In this document: in pieces, positions 9,374 through 18,724 of the stretch
Layout: every line of letters starts with the position of its first letter
How positions within the stretch are numbered: position 1 is the first letter of the stretch
DNA from: Pseudorhodobacter sp.
Lineage (GTDB): Bacteria; Pseudomonadota; Alphaproteobacteria; Rhodobacterales; Rhodobacteraceae
Length of the DNA stretch: 33,605 nt
NCBI RefSeq assembly: GCF_030452865.1
Contig: NZ_JAKDLJ010000002.1
Location: forward strand, 1-33,605
Reading direction: 5' to 3'
The notes under the pieces: generated by a model
The model's database searches: none
What the model was told of the DNA's origin: nothing
The model's input: the letters and a program-made list of their open reading frames with translations, nothing else
Program-made: the position numbers and the translations under genes

Positions 9374-10321
9374 ATGCTGGAAGCGAAATCAAACCTCAAA
9401 GGCGCCATGTTGGCCCTGTTCGCCTTTGCGATTTATTCCACGCATGACGTGTTCGTCAAATTTCTGGGCGGGACATATTCACCGATCCAGATCATCTTTT
9501 TCTCGGTCACCCTCAGCTTTCCATTGGTGGCGCTGATGCTGATCAGCGACCGCAGCGATGGAAATCTGCGCCCGCACCACCCATGGTGGATATTTCTGCG
9601 TACCGTTTCCTCGATTTGTACTGGTTTCACGGCGTTTTATGCGTTCTCGGTGCTGCCTTTGGCGCAAACCTACGCGATCCTGTTTGCCACTCCTTTGCTG
9701 ATCACCTTGCTTGCGATTCCAATTCTGGGCGAAAAGGTAGGGGTTCGCCGTGGCTTGGCCGTAGTGGTCGGCATGATCGGCGTTATGATTGTGCTGCGCC
9801 CGACCGGGGCGCAACTGGGCTGGGGCCATGCCGCAGCCTTGACCGCGGCGGTCGCCTCCTCCCTGACTTCGGTGATCGTGCGCAAAATCGGGCAAGTGGA
9901 ACGGGCGGTTGTGCTGCTCTTGTTCCCGATGCTGGCTAACTTTGTTGTCATGGGTGCGGCACTGCCCTTTGTCTATCACCCGATGCCGATAGAACATCTC
10001 GGCATGGTCGCGGTCATTGCGTGCTTTGGCTTCATCGCGGGGTTTTTCACCATCAAGGCCTACCGCGCCGCCGAGGCGGTGATCGTGGCACCGATGCAAT
10101 ACAGCCAGATGCTTTGGGCGGCATTTTACGGCTATCTGATTTTCAACGAAGGCATCGACCGCTATACCCTGATCGGCGCAAGCATCATCATGGCCAGTGG
10201 TGTTTACATCGTGCTGCGTGAAGGCCGCGCCAAAACCTCTCGCAACACGCCGGTTCTGGAGTCACGCTCGCGCCCCGAAACCGGGATCCTGCCACGCATC
10301 AGCCTGATGCTGAAGCGTTGA
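9374..10321 (+). CDS. DMT/EamA family transporter
   Basis: MLEAKSNLKGAMLALFAFAIYSTHDVFVKFLGG...; ~10 hydrophobic segments with duplicated EamA-like halves. Confidence 0.9.
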   Translation: MLEAKSNLKGAMLALFAFAIYSTHDVFVKFLGGTYSPIQIIFFSVTLSFPLVALMLISDRSDGNLRPHHPWWIFLRTVSSICTGFTAFYAFSVLPLAQTYAILFATPLLITLLAIPILGEKVGVRRGLAVVVGMIGVMIVLRPTGAQLGWGHAAALTAAVASSLTSVIVRKIGQVERAVVLLLFPMLANFVVMGAALPFVYHPMPIEHLGMVAVIACFGFIAGFFTIKAYRAAEAVIVAPMQYSQMLWAAFYGYLIFNEGIDRYTLIGASIIMASGVYIVLREGRAKTSRNTPVLESRSRPETGILPRISLMLKR

Positions 10322-10414
10322 AAGCTGCTGCCGATGTCGCAAAGAAATTCGTCAGACGGCGCCACCCGCCCTCTTGCAAAACCGAGATGATCGGTTTAAC
10401 CCCCGCCTCACGGT

Positions 10415-10491
10415 CGGAGCGTAGCGCAGCCTGGTAGCGCACCTGCTTCGGGAGCAGGGGGTCGGAGGTTCGAATCCTCTCGCTCCGACCA
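10415..10491 (+). tRNA. tRNA-Pro (anticodon CGG)
   Basis: Acceptor CGGAGCG/CGCTCCG, D-arm GCGC-AGCCTGGTA-GCGC, anticodon arm CCTGC-TTCGGGA-GCAGG (CGG), T-arm GGAGG-TTCGAAT-CCTCT, encoded CCA; 77 nt. Confidence 0.97.
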
Positions 10492-10631
10492 GATTTCCCG
10501 GCTTCCAGCAATTGTGTACGCCAACCTTTGCGCACACACTAACAACTCAATATGCAACGTGTGAACAACGCAGACGCATCTTGCCCACGGCATGTTCAAC
10601 GTATTTGGCATAAACGAAACGGAGGTTGAGC

Positions 10632-11150
10632 ATGGAACTTCTGACGGAAAGATTGCGGCTTCGGGCCTTCGAACCCGCGGACCAATTGGCAAATATTGCG
10701 ATGAACCTCCAGAGCGAAGTCATGCGCTGGCTCGGAGGGCCACGTAGCGCAGACAAAACACTTGCCGAGACTGAGTATAACAACCGGACGTTGGGCGAAT
10801 TTGGCTATGGTAAGGTCGCCGTCGAGCGCCGAGCGGACGGAGCATTTCTTGGTGTGTGTGGATTGTCTATTGAGGATTGGTATCCCGACGATCTGGAAAT
10901 CGGCTGGCGGCTCTTGCCCATACATTGGGGGCAAGGCTATGCAACAGAGGCTGCAAAAGCATGGATTGCCCACGCCTTTTCAACACTCAATTCAGCGCGG
11001 GTAATCTCAATCAGCGACGTGCCAAATCAGCGATCAATTGCGGTCATGGAACGTCTGGGAATGAAATTGGACCATACGGGTGAGCTGGAAATCGACGGCG
11101 ACAGATTTGAAGCAGTGGTCTATGTGTTAGGAAACAAAGATTTGGCATAG
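10632..11150 (+). CDS. GNAT family N-acetyltransferase (RimJ/RimL type)
   Basis: [17 protein letters not shown]...[27 protein letters not shown]...[18 protein letters not shown] cggaggttgagcATG. Confidence 0.92.
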   Translation: MELLTERLRLRAFEPADQLANIAMNLQSEVMRWLGGPRSADKTLAETEYNNRTLGEFGYGKVAVERRADGAFLGVCGLSIEDWYPDDLEIGWRLLPIHWGQGYATEAAKAWIAHAFSTLNSARVISISDVPNQRSIAVMERLGMKLDHTGELEIDGDRFEAVVYVLGNKDLA

Positions 11151-11330
11151 GTGGACCGCGATAGAGTCTGAGTTTTATTACTCACCTATCAGCAGCGGGC
11201 CAAAACTCGCGTTGCTTCCGCGTGATCGCAAGTTTGTCGATCTCCGATGTGCATCAAGGGCTGCCAAACCGACGAAGGCTTTGGGTTGCGCCTACCAAAG
11301 ACCGGTTTTTCCGTTGAGCGAACCCTCACG

Positions 11331-11363
11331 AAAAACCCCCACGCCACATGGCGCAGGGGGTTT
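11331..11363 (-). terminator. terminator downstream of the DUF1013 gene
   Basis: AAACCCCC...CGCC-acat-GGCG...GGGGGTTT; T-tract on the minus strand. Confidence 0.75.
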
Positions 11364-11388
11364 CATATCCGCTTACAGGTGATCAATT

Positions 11389-12150
11389 CTAGCGACGCGG
11401 ATCAATTCCGTCGTCATCCTCGTCGTCATCCTCATCAGCTTCCGGCAGGTTGAAGAAGCTGTCCGCGTCGGAATAATCGGCGGACTTTTCTTCACGGTCG
11501 GCATGGGTGAAATTCTCCAGCCCCGCGATTGACGATGGCATTTTCGGCTCGTCCGGCATACCCAATGACTGTTCAGTGGAAACCAGCTTGCGACGTTCAT
11601 CATCCGACATCACAGTGCCTTCTGCGGCTTTCTTGCGAACGGCGACCTGAACCGCGGCATCAAGTTCGGTCTGCTTGCACAGGCCCAGCGCTACCGGGTC
11701 AATCGGGGTGATGTTGTTGATGTTCCAGTGCGTCCGCTCCCGGATTGCCAGAATCGTCGGCTTGGTGGTGCCGACCAGTTTGCCCACCTGACCATCGGTC
11801 AGTTCGGGATGGAATTTCACCAGCCAAAGGATCGCCGCCGGGCGGTCCTGACGTTTGGAAAGCGGGGTATAGCGCGGACCGCGACGTTTTTCCTCACCCA
11901 CAGCAGAGGCGATGAATTTCAACTTCAGCCGATAGGCGGGGTCAGCCTGACCTTTTTCAATCTCACCGGGTTCCAACTGGTTGTTAGATACCGGGTCAAA
12001 ACCTTTGACCCCGGTGGCCACATCCCCATCGGCGATGCCTTGCACTTCCAGCTCATGCATGCCGCAAAAATCCGCAACCTGCTTGAAGGTCAGGGTCGTG
12101 TTGTCCACCAGCCAGACGGCGGTTGCTTTGGACATCAGTGGCTTGTTCAT
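11389..12150 (-). CDS. DUF1013 protein (TrcR-like cell-cycle transcriptional regulator)
   Basis: MNKPLMSKATAVWLVDNTTLTFKQVADFCGMHELEVQGIADGDVATGVKGFDPVSNNQLEPGEIEKG...GKLVGTTKPTILAIRERTHWN..., acidic C-terminus. Family recognised from memory. Confidence 0.88.
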   Translation of the reverse strand: MNKPLMSKATAVWLVDNTTLTFKQVADFCGMHELEVQGIADGDVATGVKGFDPVSNNQLEPGEIEKGQADPAYRLKLKFIASAVGEEKRRGPRYTPLSKRQDRPAAILWLVKFHPELTDGQVGKLVGTTKPTILAIRERTHWNINNITPIDPVALGLCKQTELDAAVQVAVRKKAAEGTVMSDDERRKLVSTEQSLGMPDEPKMPSSIAGLENFTHADREEKSADYSDADSFFNLPEADEDDDEDDDGIDPRR

Positions 12151-12276
12151 CGCAACACTCCTTTACAATTCCCTTCCGTGCCGGGAAAACGGCTGCGGGC
12201 GGTGCCTCGCGTCTTCGTCGTTTTCGGGGAAGTCTGGGATGCATATAAGGGGCCGTGCAGGCAGAGGAAAGAGAAA

Positions 12277-12921
12277 ATGCGTATTTTTGGGGTGGTGATC
12301 GGGCTTGTTGTGGCGTTTTCGGGCGTGATGGCGCGGGCAGATGGCGAAAAAGCCGGAAATTTCGACTATTATGTGATGGCGTTGAGCTGGTCTGCGAACT
12401 GGTGCGCGCTGGAAGGCGATGCTCGCGGAGAAGACCAATGCCTGCCGGGAAAAGGGTTGACCTTCACACTCCACGGGCTTTGGCCGCAGTTTGAGAACGG
12501 CTGGCCCGCGTATTGCCGCACGACTGCGCGCGATCCGTCCCGCAGCCAATCGGCAGCAATGCAAGACATCATGGGCGGCGCGGGGCTGGCGTGGTATCAG
12601 TGGAAAAAGCACGGGCGCTGCGCCGGCCTGTCGGCGGAGGACTACTATGCGACCGCGCGCAAGGCTTATGGCTCCGTCGTGATCCCGGATATTTTCACCA
12701 AGATCAACAAGTCGCTTGATGTTCCCGCGTCGGTGGTCGAGGAGGCTTTTCTGGCGGCAAACCCGAAGCTGAGTAAGGACATGGTGACTGTTACTTGCGA
12801 GGCAGGAATGATTGAAGAAGTACGAATCTGCCTGAACAAAGACCTGTCACCGCGCCCTTGCGGCAGCGACACCATCCGAGATTGCACCTTGACAGACGCG
12901 GCTCTGGGGGCGGTTCGGTAA
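12277..12921 (+). CDS. ribonuclease T2 family protein, secreted
   Basis: Signal peptide MRIFGVVIGLVVAFSGVMARA; CAS motifs FTLHGLWPQ and WYQWKKHGRCAG. The track ORF start at 11728 is over-extended upstream. Confidence 0.93.
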   Translation: MRIFGVVIGLVVAFSGVMARADGEKAGNFDYYVMALSWSANWCALEGDARGEDQCLPGKGLTFTLHGLWPQFENGWPAYCRTTARDPSRSQSAAMQDIMGGAGLAWYQWKKHGRCAGLSAEDYYATARKAYGSVVIPDIFTKINKSLDVPASVVEEAFLAANPKLSKDMVTVTCEAGMIEEVRICLNKDLSPRPCGSDTIRDCTLTDAALGAVR

Positions 12922-12938
12922 ACCCTGCCACTCGCCGC

Positions 12939-13682
12939 TCAAACCACCCAGCGAAACGCGCGGCGCAATTCTTCCGTGCCATCGCGGTCATACCAACGAC
13001 CATGCGCGAGAAGAACCCGCTCTGGGCTCCAGTCGATCATCTGCTGTACTGCGCGGCGCAATGGCTTGCGGTGCCGCCAGAAGCTCAACCGCATATCGAA
13101 AGGTGCCTTGCCATCCGGATCCGCCGCGCCAAACGCCTGCATCGTCCAACGCCAAAAGCGGGAACGGACGCGCTTTGGTTCAAAATTCTCGATCAGATCG
13201 GTCAGGATCAGCGTTTTGCTGGGGCGGTGGAAAAAATCCACCTCTGACAACAGGCCACCCGGAACGATGACCTGTTCAATCACACCCGCCCACGCCGGGT
13301 CAGGCACCTCGCCAAGCTGCTCCATCGGGGGGAGGTCGCGTGTTGCGCGTTTGGCCAAACCCGGCACGGCATGCAAGCGCGCCTCGGGGAAGCGTTGATG
13401 CCATTCCGGCACCCACCAATAATGCAGGGTATTGGGCGCGATGATATGCTCGATCGGGCCAAGGCGAGCCACCGCATCAAAAAGCGCCTCGGTCGGTTCG
13501 GTCGGGGAATGGAGCCATAAACCACCGCCCGGCAGGCGAAGGATCGTCATCCGGGTGGGAAAAGGCACCGTGCCGCCCAAATAGCGCATTCTGATTTCCG
13601 GACCGTCCGCTACCCAGACATCCGGGGCCACGGGCTTTGGCTGATTGAGTGGTGAATAGGGTTCAAATACCGGTTCGTTCAC
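12939..13682 (-). CDS. DUF4336 domain-containing protein
   Basis: MNEPVFEPYSPLNQPKPVAPDVWVADGPEIRMRYLGGTVPFPTRMTILRLPGGGLWLHSPTEPT...IEHIIAPNTLHYWWVPEW...LLAHGRWYDRDGTEELRRAFRWV. Confidence 0.85.
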   Translation of the reverse strand: MNEPVFEPYSPLNQPKPVAPDVWVADGPEIRMRYLGGTVPFPTRMTILRLPGGGLWLHSPTEPTEALFDAVARLGPIEHIIAPNTLHYWWVPEWHQRFPEARLHAVPGLAKRATRDLPPMEQLGEVPDPAWAGVIEQVIVPGGLLSEVDFFHRPSKTLILTDLIENFEPKRVRSRFWRWTMQAFGAADPDGKAPFDMRLSFWRHRKPLRRAVQQMIDWSPERVLLAHGRWYDRDGTEELRRAFRWVV

Positions 13683-13721
13683 CTGATCCTCCGTTGTTGC
13701 ACCCTGCCCGGCGCCACCGCG

Positions 13722-14720
13722 TCAGCCCCCGACTTTCAGCACGATCTTGCCAATATGGCCGGGGCTTTCAATCTGGCGATGGGCGGCGGCGGCATCGGCC
13801 AGCGGGAATTCGCTGTCCATCACCGGACGCATGGCACCGCGCGCGATCATCGGCCAGACGTGACGCTCCACTTCCGCCGCGATGCGGGCTTTGGCAAGGT
13901 CTGATTGCGGGCGCAGGGTTGAACCGGTGATCGTCAACCGCCGCACCATCATTTCGGCAAAGTTCAACTCCACCTTCGGCCCGGTCAGAAACGCGATCTG
14001 CACAAGGCGGCCATCATCGGCAAGGCTGCGGATATTGCGGGGCAGATAGCTACCGCCGACCATATCCAGAATCAGATCGGCGCCGCCTTCGTCTGTCACC
14101 AGCTTGACGAAATCCGCTTCCTTGTAATTCACCGCGATTTCCGCACCCAGTCCGGTACAAACGGCGCATTTCTCATCCGAACCGGCAGTCGTGAAGACGC
14201 GTGCGCCGAACGCGCGCGCGATCTGGATCGCGGTTGTGCCGATGCCGGAGGTGCCACCATGCACCAAAAACCGCTCCCCCGCTTTCAGGCCACCGCGCAT
14301 AACCATGTTGGACCAGACCGTGAAACAGGTTTCCGGCAGGCAGGCGGCCTGATCCAACGACATCCCTTCGGGCACCGGCAAGACATGGTCGGCAGCCGTA
14401 AGGACGTATTCGGCATAGCCGCCACCCGGCAGCAAGGCGCAAACCGCATCGCCGACTGCCCAGCGCGTCACACCCGGACCGATTGCCGCAACACGGCCTG
14501 ATGCCTCCAACCCCGGCAGGGGGGAGGCATTGGCGGGCGGCGCGTAAGACCCTGCGCGTTGCAACGCATCGGGGCGGTTGACCCCGGCATAGGCCACGCG
14601 GATCAGGATCTGACCATGACCCGGAAGTGGAACCGGAACCTTGGTCAGGGTCAGAACCTCCGGCCCGCCGGGTTCGGTGATTTCAATGGCCTGCATCGTG
14701 TCTGGAACTGTCATCTTCAT
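13722..14720 (-). CDS. NAD(P)H-quinone oxidoreductase (zinc-independent MDR, PIG3-like)
   Basis: MQAIEITEPGGPEVLTLTKVPVPLPGHGQILIRVAYAGVNRPDALQRAGSYAPP...GERFLVHGGTSGIGTTAIQIARAFGARVF.... Confidence 0.93.
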   Translation of the reverse strand: MKMTVPDTMQAIEITEPGGPEVLTLTKVPVPLPGHGQILIRVAYAGVNRPDALQRAGSYAPPANASPLPGLEASGRVAAIGPGVTRWAVGDAVCALLPGGGYAEYVLTAADHVLPVPEGMSLDQAACLPETCFTVWSNMVMRGGLKAGERFLVHGGTSGIGTTAIQIARAFGARVFTTAGSDEKCAVCTGLGAEIAVNYKEADFVKLVTDEGGADLILDMVGGSYLPRNIRSLADDGRLVQIAFLTGPKVELNFAEMMVRRLTITGSTLRPQSDLAKARIAAEVERHVWPMIARGAMRPVMDSEFPLADAAAAHRQIESPGHIGKIVLKVGG

Positions 14721-14731
14721 CTCTTTCTGCC

Positions 14732-15472
14732 TCAGCGCCGGTATCTGCCGGGAAGATCATCCGGCATTCGTGGCATACCCGGCATCCTTACCTTGTCGAA
14801 CACCGCAAAGGCACTGGAAAACGGCCCTTCGCGCAGGCTCCGTGTCAGGGGGTTGTCGCGTAGCCCCGCTTTGAACTTTTCGAACTGCCCTACATCGGCA
14901 AGCCGGCGGTCAAGGAAATCCCAGGTCGCTGCGTTGCCGGGGCTGTCATCGCCCAACCAGAACAGCACTGTGGAGGCATAGACACCCGAGAGTGTCATGC
15001 GTTTGGTGTACCAGTTGAAGTCGGTAGAGGTGTCGCCCAACGCCTTCCAGATGGCGTCTGCGGTGCCCCAGATCGCCCGCGCGCCTTCCGCTGCGTTTTG
15101 TGGCAAGGCGAACAATGTGGTGCCACGCCGCACCAATTCGCGGTCAGCATCCGCCAGCCGGGTGTGGATGGCGTAAGCCACACGGGCGGTATAACGCATG
15201 TTCGTCAGATCGGTTGCCGCCAGCTTTTCGACCATATCGGTATCGCCCCGGCGATGGAATTCAAGCGCCAGATCCAACCCGCCGCGCGGATAAAGCGCAC
15301 TGGCCAAGCCGGGTGCCACCTCCGAATCAGCAATCGCAGCGCGAAAACTGGCATCCGACCAACCCTCGAAGGCGACATGCGGGATTGCGGCTTGCAAAAT
15401 CGCTTGTTTTGCCCGCTCCACCCCGTTTTCTTGTTGGCTTTCCGGCTCCGCGTGATTTTCCTTGGTTTCCAT
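14732..15472 (-). CDS. COQ9 family protein (ubiquinone biosynthesis)
   Basis: METKENHAEPESQQ...AKQAILQAAIPHVAFEGWSDASFRAAIADSEV...LALEFHRRGDTDMVEKL...DFNWYTKRMTLSGVYASTVLFWLGDDSPG...TWDFLDRRLADV. Start placed at ATG 15472 rather than the track start 15550. Confidence 0.92.
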   Translation of the reverse strand: METKENHAEPESQQENGVERAKQAILQAAIPHVAFEGWSDASFRAAIADSEVAPGLASALYPRGGLDLALEFHRRGDTDMVEKLAATDLTNMRYTARVAYAIHTRLADADRELVRRGTTLFALPQNAAEGARAIWGTADAIWKALGDTSTDFNWYTKRMTLSGVYASTVLFWLGDDSPGNAATWDFLDRRLADVGQFEKFKAGLRDNPLTRSLREGPFSSAFAVFDKVRMPGMPRMPDDLPGRYRR

Positions 15473-15573
15473 TGTCGTCTGCCCTTCCTGCGGATCAGCG
15501 CACGGTAGACAAGCCGCAGCCCCTTTGCTATAGGGCGCAAGCCTGCACATCCGTGCAAATTTAACCTAGAAAG

Positions 15574-15587
15574 GTGGTGAAAACCAC
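15574..15587 (+). promoter_or_regulatory. SD-overlapping hairpin in the rpsU translation-initiation region
   Basis: GTGGT-GAAA-ACCAC immediately before ATG 15588; the 5' arm overlaps the extended SD AAGGTGGTGA (15571-15580). Confidence 0.6.
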
Positions 15588-15794
15588 ATGCAGGTCAGCG
15601 TCCGCGACAATAACGTCGAACAGGCCCTTCGGGCCCTCAAGAAAAAGCTCCAGCGCGAAGGCGTTTTTCGGGAAATGAAGCTCAAGCAACATTTCGAGAA
15701 ACCCTCCGTCAAGAAAGCCCGTGAGCAAGCTGAAGCCATCCGGCGTGCGCGCAAGCTCGCACGCAAGAAGCTACAGCGCGAAAACGGGGCGTAA
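15588..15794 (+). CDS. rpsU: 30S ribosomal protein S21
   Basis: [68 protein letters not shown]. Confidence 0.98.
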   Translation: MQVSVRDNNVEQALRALKKKLQREGVFREMKLKQHFEKPSVKKAREQAEAIRRARKLARKKLQRENGA

Positions 15795-15844
15795 TTTCCC
15801 GTTCGAGTTATGCGAACACTGGCGGGGCAACCCGCTGTCAAGGT

Positions 15845-15874
15845 CAACCCCCTCGCGCAAGCTTGGGGGTTTTC
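15845..15874 (+). terminator. terminator after rpsU
   Basis: AACCCCC ... GGGGGTT followed by TTCC/TTTT. Confidence 0.75.
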
Positions 15875-15926
15875 CTTTTGCTTTTTGGTCCAACGAAGCG
15901 CAGGGTTCCGCGAAAAAGGGAGCAAT

Positions 15927-16358
15927 ATGATGCAGATGACATGGCAATTCTGGGCGCTCGCATCTGCGGGGTTCGCAGCCCTGACGGCGATTCTGGCGAA
16001 GGTTGGCGTGACGGATGTACCCTCAGACAGCGCAACATTGGTCCGAACCGTGGTCATTCTGGTTCTGGTTGCCCTGATCGCCTTCCTGAGCCGTGAAGGA
16101 TTTTCTCCTGCCAAGATCTCTGCGCGGTCCTACGTGTTTCTGGTCTTGTCCGGGCTTGCCACCGGGGCATCGTGGCTGTGCTATTTCCGGGCGCTGAAGC
16201 TGGGCGATGCGGCGCGCGTGGCGCCAATCGACAAGTTGAGCGTGGTTCTGGTCGCGATTTTCGCCACGCTGTTTCTGGGGGAGCATTTGAGCGCGCCAAA
16301 CTGGCTGGGTGTGGGACTGATGGCTGCGGGCGCGGTGTTGCTGGCCTGGCGCGGATAG
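15927..16358 (+). CDS. single-domain (half-size) EamA transporter
   Basis: 143 aa, about 5 TM: MMQMTWQFWALASAGFAALTAILAKVGVTDVPSDSATLVRTVVILVLVALIAF...YFRALKLGDAARVAPIDKLSVVLVAIFATLFLGEHLS.... Confidence 0.9.
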   Translation: MMQMTWQFWALASAGFAALTAILAKVGVTDVPSDSATLVRTVVILVLVALIAFLSREGFSPAKISARSYVFLVLSGLATGASWLCYFRALKLGDAARVAPIDKLSVVLVAIFATLFLGEHLSAPNWLGVGLMAAGAVLLAWRG

Positions 16359-16361
16359 GGC

Positions 16362-16895
16362 TCAGCCTGCCGGGTAGATCACCTTGCCATCAGCGCGCAG
16401 CCTTGCGCCGGGGGTCGACATTGCTTCCTCGGCCCGTCCCGGCTGCATCAAATGCTGCACCGGATGACCGTTCAGCAAAAGATAGTCCGTGATGATCCGG
16501 CGATGACAGCGCCACCAGACTGCCTCTGCGCACATCAATGCAGCTTTGCGCGATTGGCCAAGTTCGATCAACTCCGCCAACGCCTCGGTGAACGCAGTGG
16601 AAAGCGCATAATCCGCGTAGTTGTGAAAACTCTGCACACGCCACAGCGCGTTTACCGCCGCATCCACCCCGGGTTGACGCGGGCGGCGACCACCCAATTC
16701 GGGCATATGCAGATAGGCGATCTGCACCTGCTCCAAAGCTTCCGGCAATCGCTCTATGTTATACTCGGGGTTGCTGCGGGAGCGTGGAAAAGACCGTACG
16801 TCGACAAGCAGAGTCACGCCCGCCTCGCGCAGCATCGCCAGAAACTCCTCCACCGGGCGGTTGGAATGACCGATCGTTGCAAAGCCGTTTTTCAT
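16362..16895 (-). CDS. DUF488 family protein
   Basis: MKNGFATIGHSNRPVEEFLAMLREAGVTLLVDVRSFPRSRSNPEYN...YLHMPELGGRR...CAEAVWWRCHRRIITDYLL. Start at ATG 16898 or 16895. Confidence 0.92.
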   Translation of the reverse strand: MKNGFATIGHSNRPVEEFLAMLREAGVTLLVDVRSFPRSRSNPEYNIERLPEALEQVQIAYLHMPELGGRRPRQPGVDAAVNALWRVQSFHNYADYALSTAFTEALAELIELGQSRKAALMCAEAVWWRCHRRIITDYLLLNGHPVQHLMQPGRAEEAMSTPGARLRADGKVIYPAG

Positions 16896-17101
16896 CACAG
16901 CTTGGTCAAGGCCGACCCCTTGTGTGCGGCAATGTGATCGGTCTTGTCGCTTTTGATCTCATATTGCGGGTCGTCCTTGCTGGCCCGGTGTGTGTGGCCC
17001 TTGTAGTCAAAATCGCTGTGGTGAACCTTGATGATCGTACCGCTGACATGACCCGCCTCTGAGTTCCATTTGACGTGATCGCCGACCTTGAATTGCGCCA
17101 T
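16895..17101 (-). CDS. DUF2945 / HVA1 TUDOR-like small protein
   Basis: MAQFKVGDHVKWNSEAGHVSGTIIKVHHSDFDYKGHTHRASKDDPQYEIKSDKTDHIAAHKGSALTKL. Confidence 0.92.
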   Translation of the reverse strand: MAQFKVGDHVKWNSEAGHVSGTIIKVHHSDFDYKGHTHRASKDDPQYEIKSDKTDHIAAHKGSALTKL

Positions 17102-17246
17102 GACCGCCTCCTTTGGAAATTCACTCGCGATGAATCAACGCCAAGGCCGGCCTGATCGTTCCCTGAAACCCACAAAACCGCGGCGGATTGTCGGGGCGGG
17201 GTTTCTATGGCAAAAGCAGGTTCCGAAATGACCGAGAGGCCAAGAT

Positions 17247-17945
17247 ATGTCCGCTTCCATGCTGTCCACCGTTATCAAGCCGATCCACCGTGAGGGTTGG
17301 CGTTTCATCCCGATCTTTGCGGTGGTGGCACTGGTCCTGTTCTTCATCTGGCAGCCGCTGGGATGGATCGGACTTGGCATGACCATCTGGTGCTACTATT
17401 TTTTCCGCGATCCCAAGCGAGTGACGCCAACGCGGGACGGGTTGATCGTCAGCCCTGCCGATGGTGTGATTTCACTGCTGGAACCGGCGGTGCCACCAGC
17501 AGAATTGGGCCTTGGACCCGACGCGATGATGCGCATTTCGGTGTTTATGAACGTGTTCAACTGCCATGTGAACCGGTTGCCGATTGCCGGACAGGTGACG
17601 AAAATCGCTTACCGCCCCGGCAAATTCCTCAACGCTTCCCTCGACAAGGCCAGCGAGGATAATGAGCGCAACGCTTTGGTCGTGCGCATGGCCGATGGCC
17701 GTGATCTGGCGGTGGTGCAAATCGCGGGGCTGGTGGCGCGTCGCATCGTTTGCGAAGTTCCGGAGGGCGCGCGACTGTTGACCGGTGAGCGGTTCGGCAT
17801 GATCCGTTTCGGCTCCCGCCTTGATGTGTATCTGCCCGAGGGCGTGGAACCAATGGTTTGCCTTGGTCAAACCATGGTGGCGGGCGAAACCGTGCTGGCC
17901 GATCTGCAATCAACCGAAGTGGAGCGGATGGGACGCGAAAGATGA
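17247..17945 (+). CDS. psd: phosphatidylserine decarboxylase
   Basis: [20 protein letters not shown]...[20 protein letters not shown]...[20 protein letters not shown], including the G-S self-processing motif. ATGA overlap with pssA. Confidence 0.94.
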   Translation: MSASMLSTVIKPIHREGWRFIPIFAVVALVLFFIWQPLGWIGLGMTIWCYYFFRDPKRVTPTRDGLIVSPADGVISLLEPAVPPAELGLGPDAMMRISVFMNVFNCHVNRLPIAGQVTKIAYRPGKFLNASLDKASEDNERNALVVRMADGRDLAVVQIAGLVARRIVCEVPEGARLLTGERFGMIRFGSRLDVYLPEGVEPMVCLGQTMVAGETVLADLQSTEVERMGRER

Positions 17946-18700
17946 CGGAAAACCCCCGGCAAAGACGGGAATCCCTGTCGCTTCTGTTGATGTTGCCGAA
18001 CATGGTGACCATCCTCGGGCTGTGTTCGGGACTGACCGCAATCCGTTTCGTGCTGGTGGGGCGCTATGACATTGCCGCCGCGCTGATCATTTTTGCTGCG
18101 TTGATTGACGGGTTGGATGGGCTTTTGGCGCGCCGCCTGAACGCTTCCAGTGACATCGGGGGGGAGTTGGACAGCCTTTCCGATTTCCTGTGTTTCGGCG
18201 TCGCGCCGGGGTTGCTGGTCTATCAATTCGCGATGAGCCGGGATTATGTCACCGGCTGGATGTTCGCGCTGATCTACATTTGTTGTGCCTGTCTGCGGCT
18301 CGCGCGGTTCAATGTGTCTCGCGATGATCCACCGCCCAGCGGCAAGCCCCATTTCGTCGGTGTACCGGCACCGGGAGGTGCGATGCTGGCGCTCCTGCCG
18401 GTGTTCCTGACCCATTACGGTTTGCTGGATGCACGCAATATGCCACTCCTTTTCGGCCTCTGGATCGCGCTTGTCGGTTGGCTGATGGTCAGCAAAGTGC
18501 CGACGCTGTCGTCCAAGGCGGTGCGGGTCAAACGCGAATGGCAGGTATTGGTCTTGCTGGCGGGCGCGGTGATCGTCGGGCTGATGGTCACACGGTTCTG
18601 GTTGCTTGTGGTGATGCTGGACCTGATTTATGCCGCGATTATCGCGTTTGCCGTATTCCGCCACCTGCGTCGCAAATGGCGCGGCCCAAGCCCGATCTGA
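17942..18700 (+). CDS. pssA: CDP-diacylglycerol--serine O-phosphatidyltransferase
   Basis: [78 protein letters not shown], the CDP-alcohol phosphotransferase motif. Confidence 0.95.
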   Translation: MTENPRQRRESLSLLLMLPNMVTILGLCSGLTAIRFVLVGRYDIAAALIIFAALIDGLDGLLARRLNASSDIGGELDSLSDFLCFGVAPGLLVYQFAMSRDYVTGWMFALIYICCACLRLARFNVSRDDPPPSGKPHFVGVPAPGGAMLALLPVFLTHYGLLDARNMPLLFGLWIALVGWLMVSKVPTLSSKAVRVKREWQVLVLLAGAVIVGLMVTRFWLLVVMLDLIYAAIIAFAVFRHLRRKWRGPSPI

Positions 18701-18724
18701 CGCGCCAAAGGCGTTTCAGCGCAG

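Noticed and set aside
10379-10397. AAACCGA-gatga-TCGGTTT inverted repeat before tRNA-Pro
   Set aside because: No T-tract and no clear regulatory context; may be a weak terminator of the EamA gene, but not supportable.
10299-10692. Minus-strand ORFs (10299..10535, 10408..10692) encoding ...[26 protein letters not shown]... and [22 protein letters not shown]
   Set aside because: These are antisense translations of tRNA-Pro (10415-10491), a well-known class of spurious ORF.
11147-11189. ATAGGTG/CACCTAT and TGAGT/ACTCA nested repeats after the GNAT gene
   Set aside because: Short arms in AT-rich spacer; likely incidental or a weak terminator.
11728-12276. N-terminal extension of the RNase T2 ORF
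   Set aside because: Antisense to the DUF1013 gene; a clear signal peptide begins at ATG 12277.
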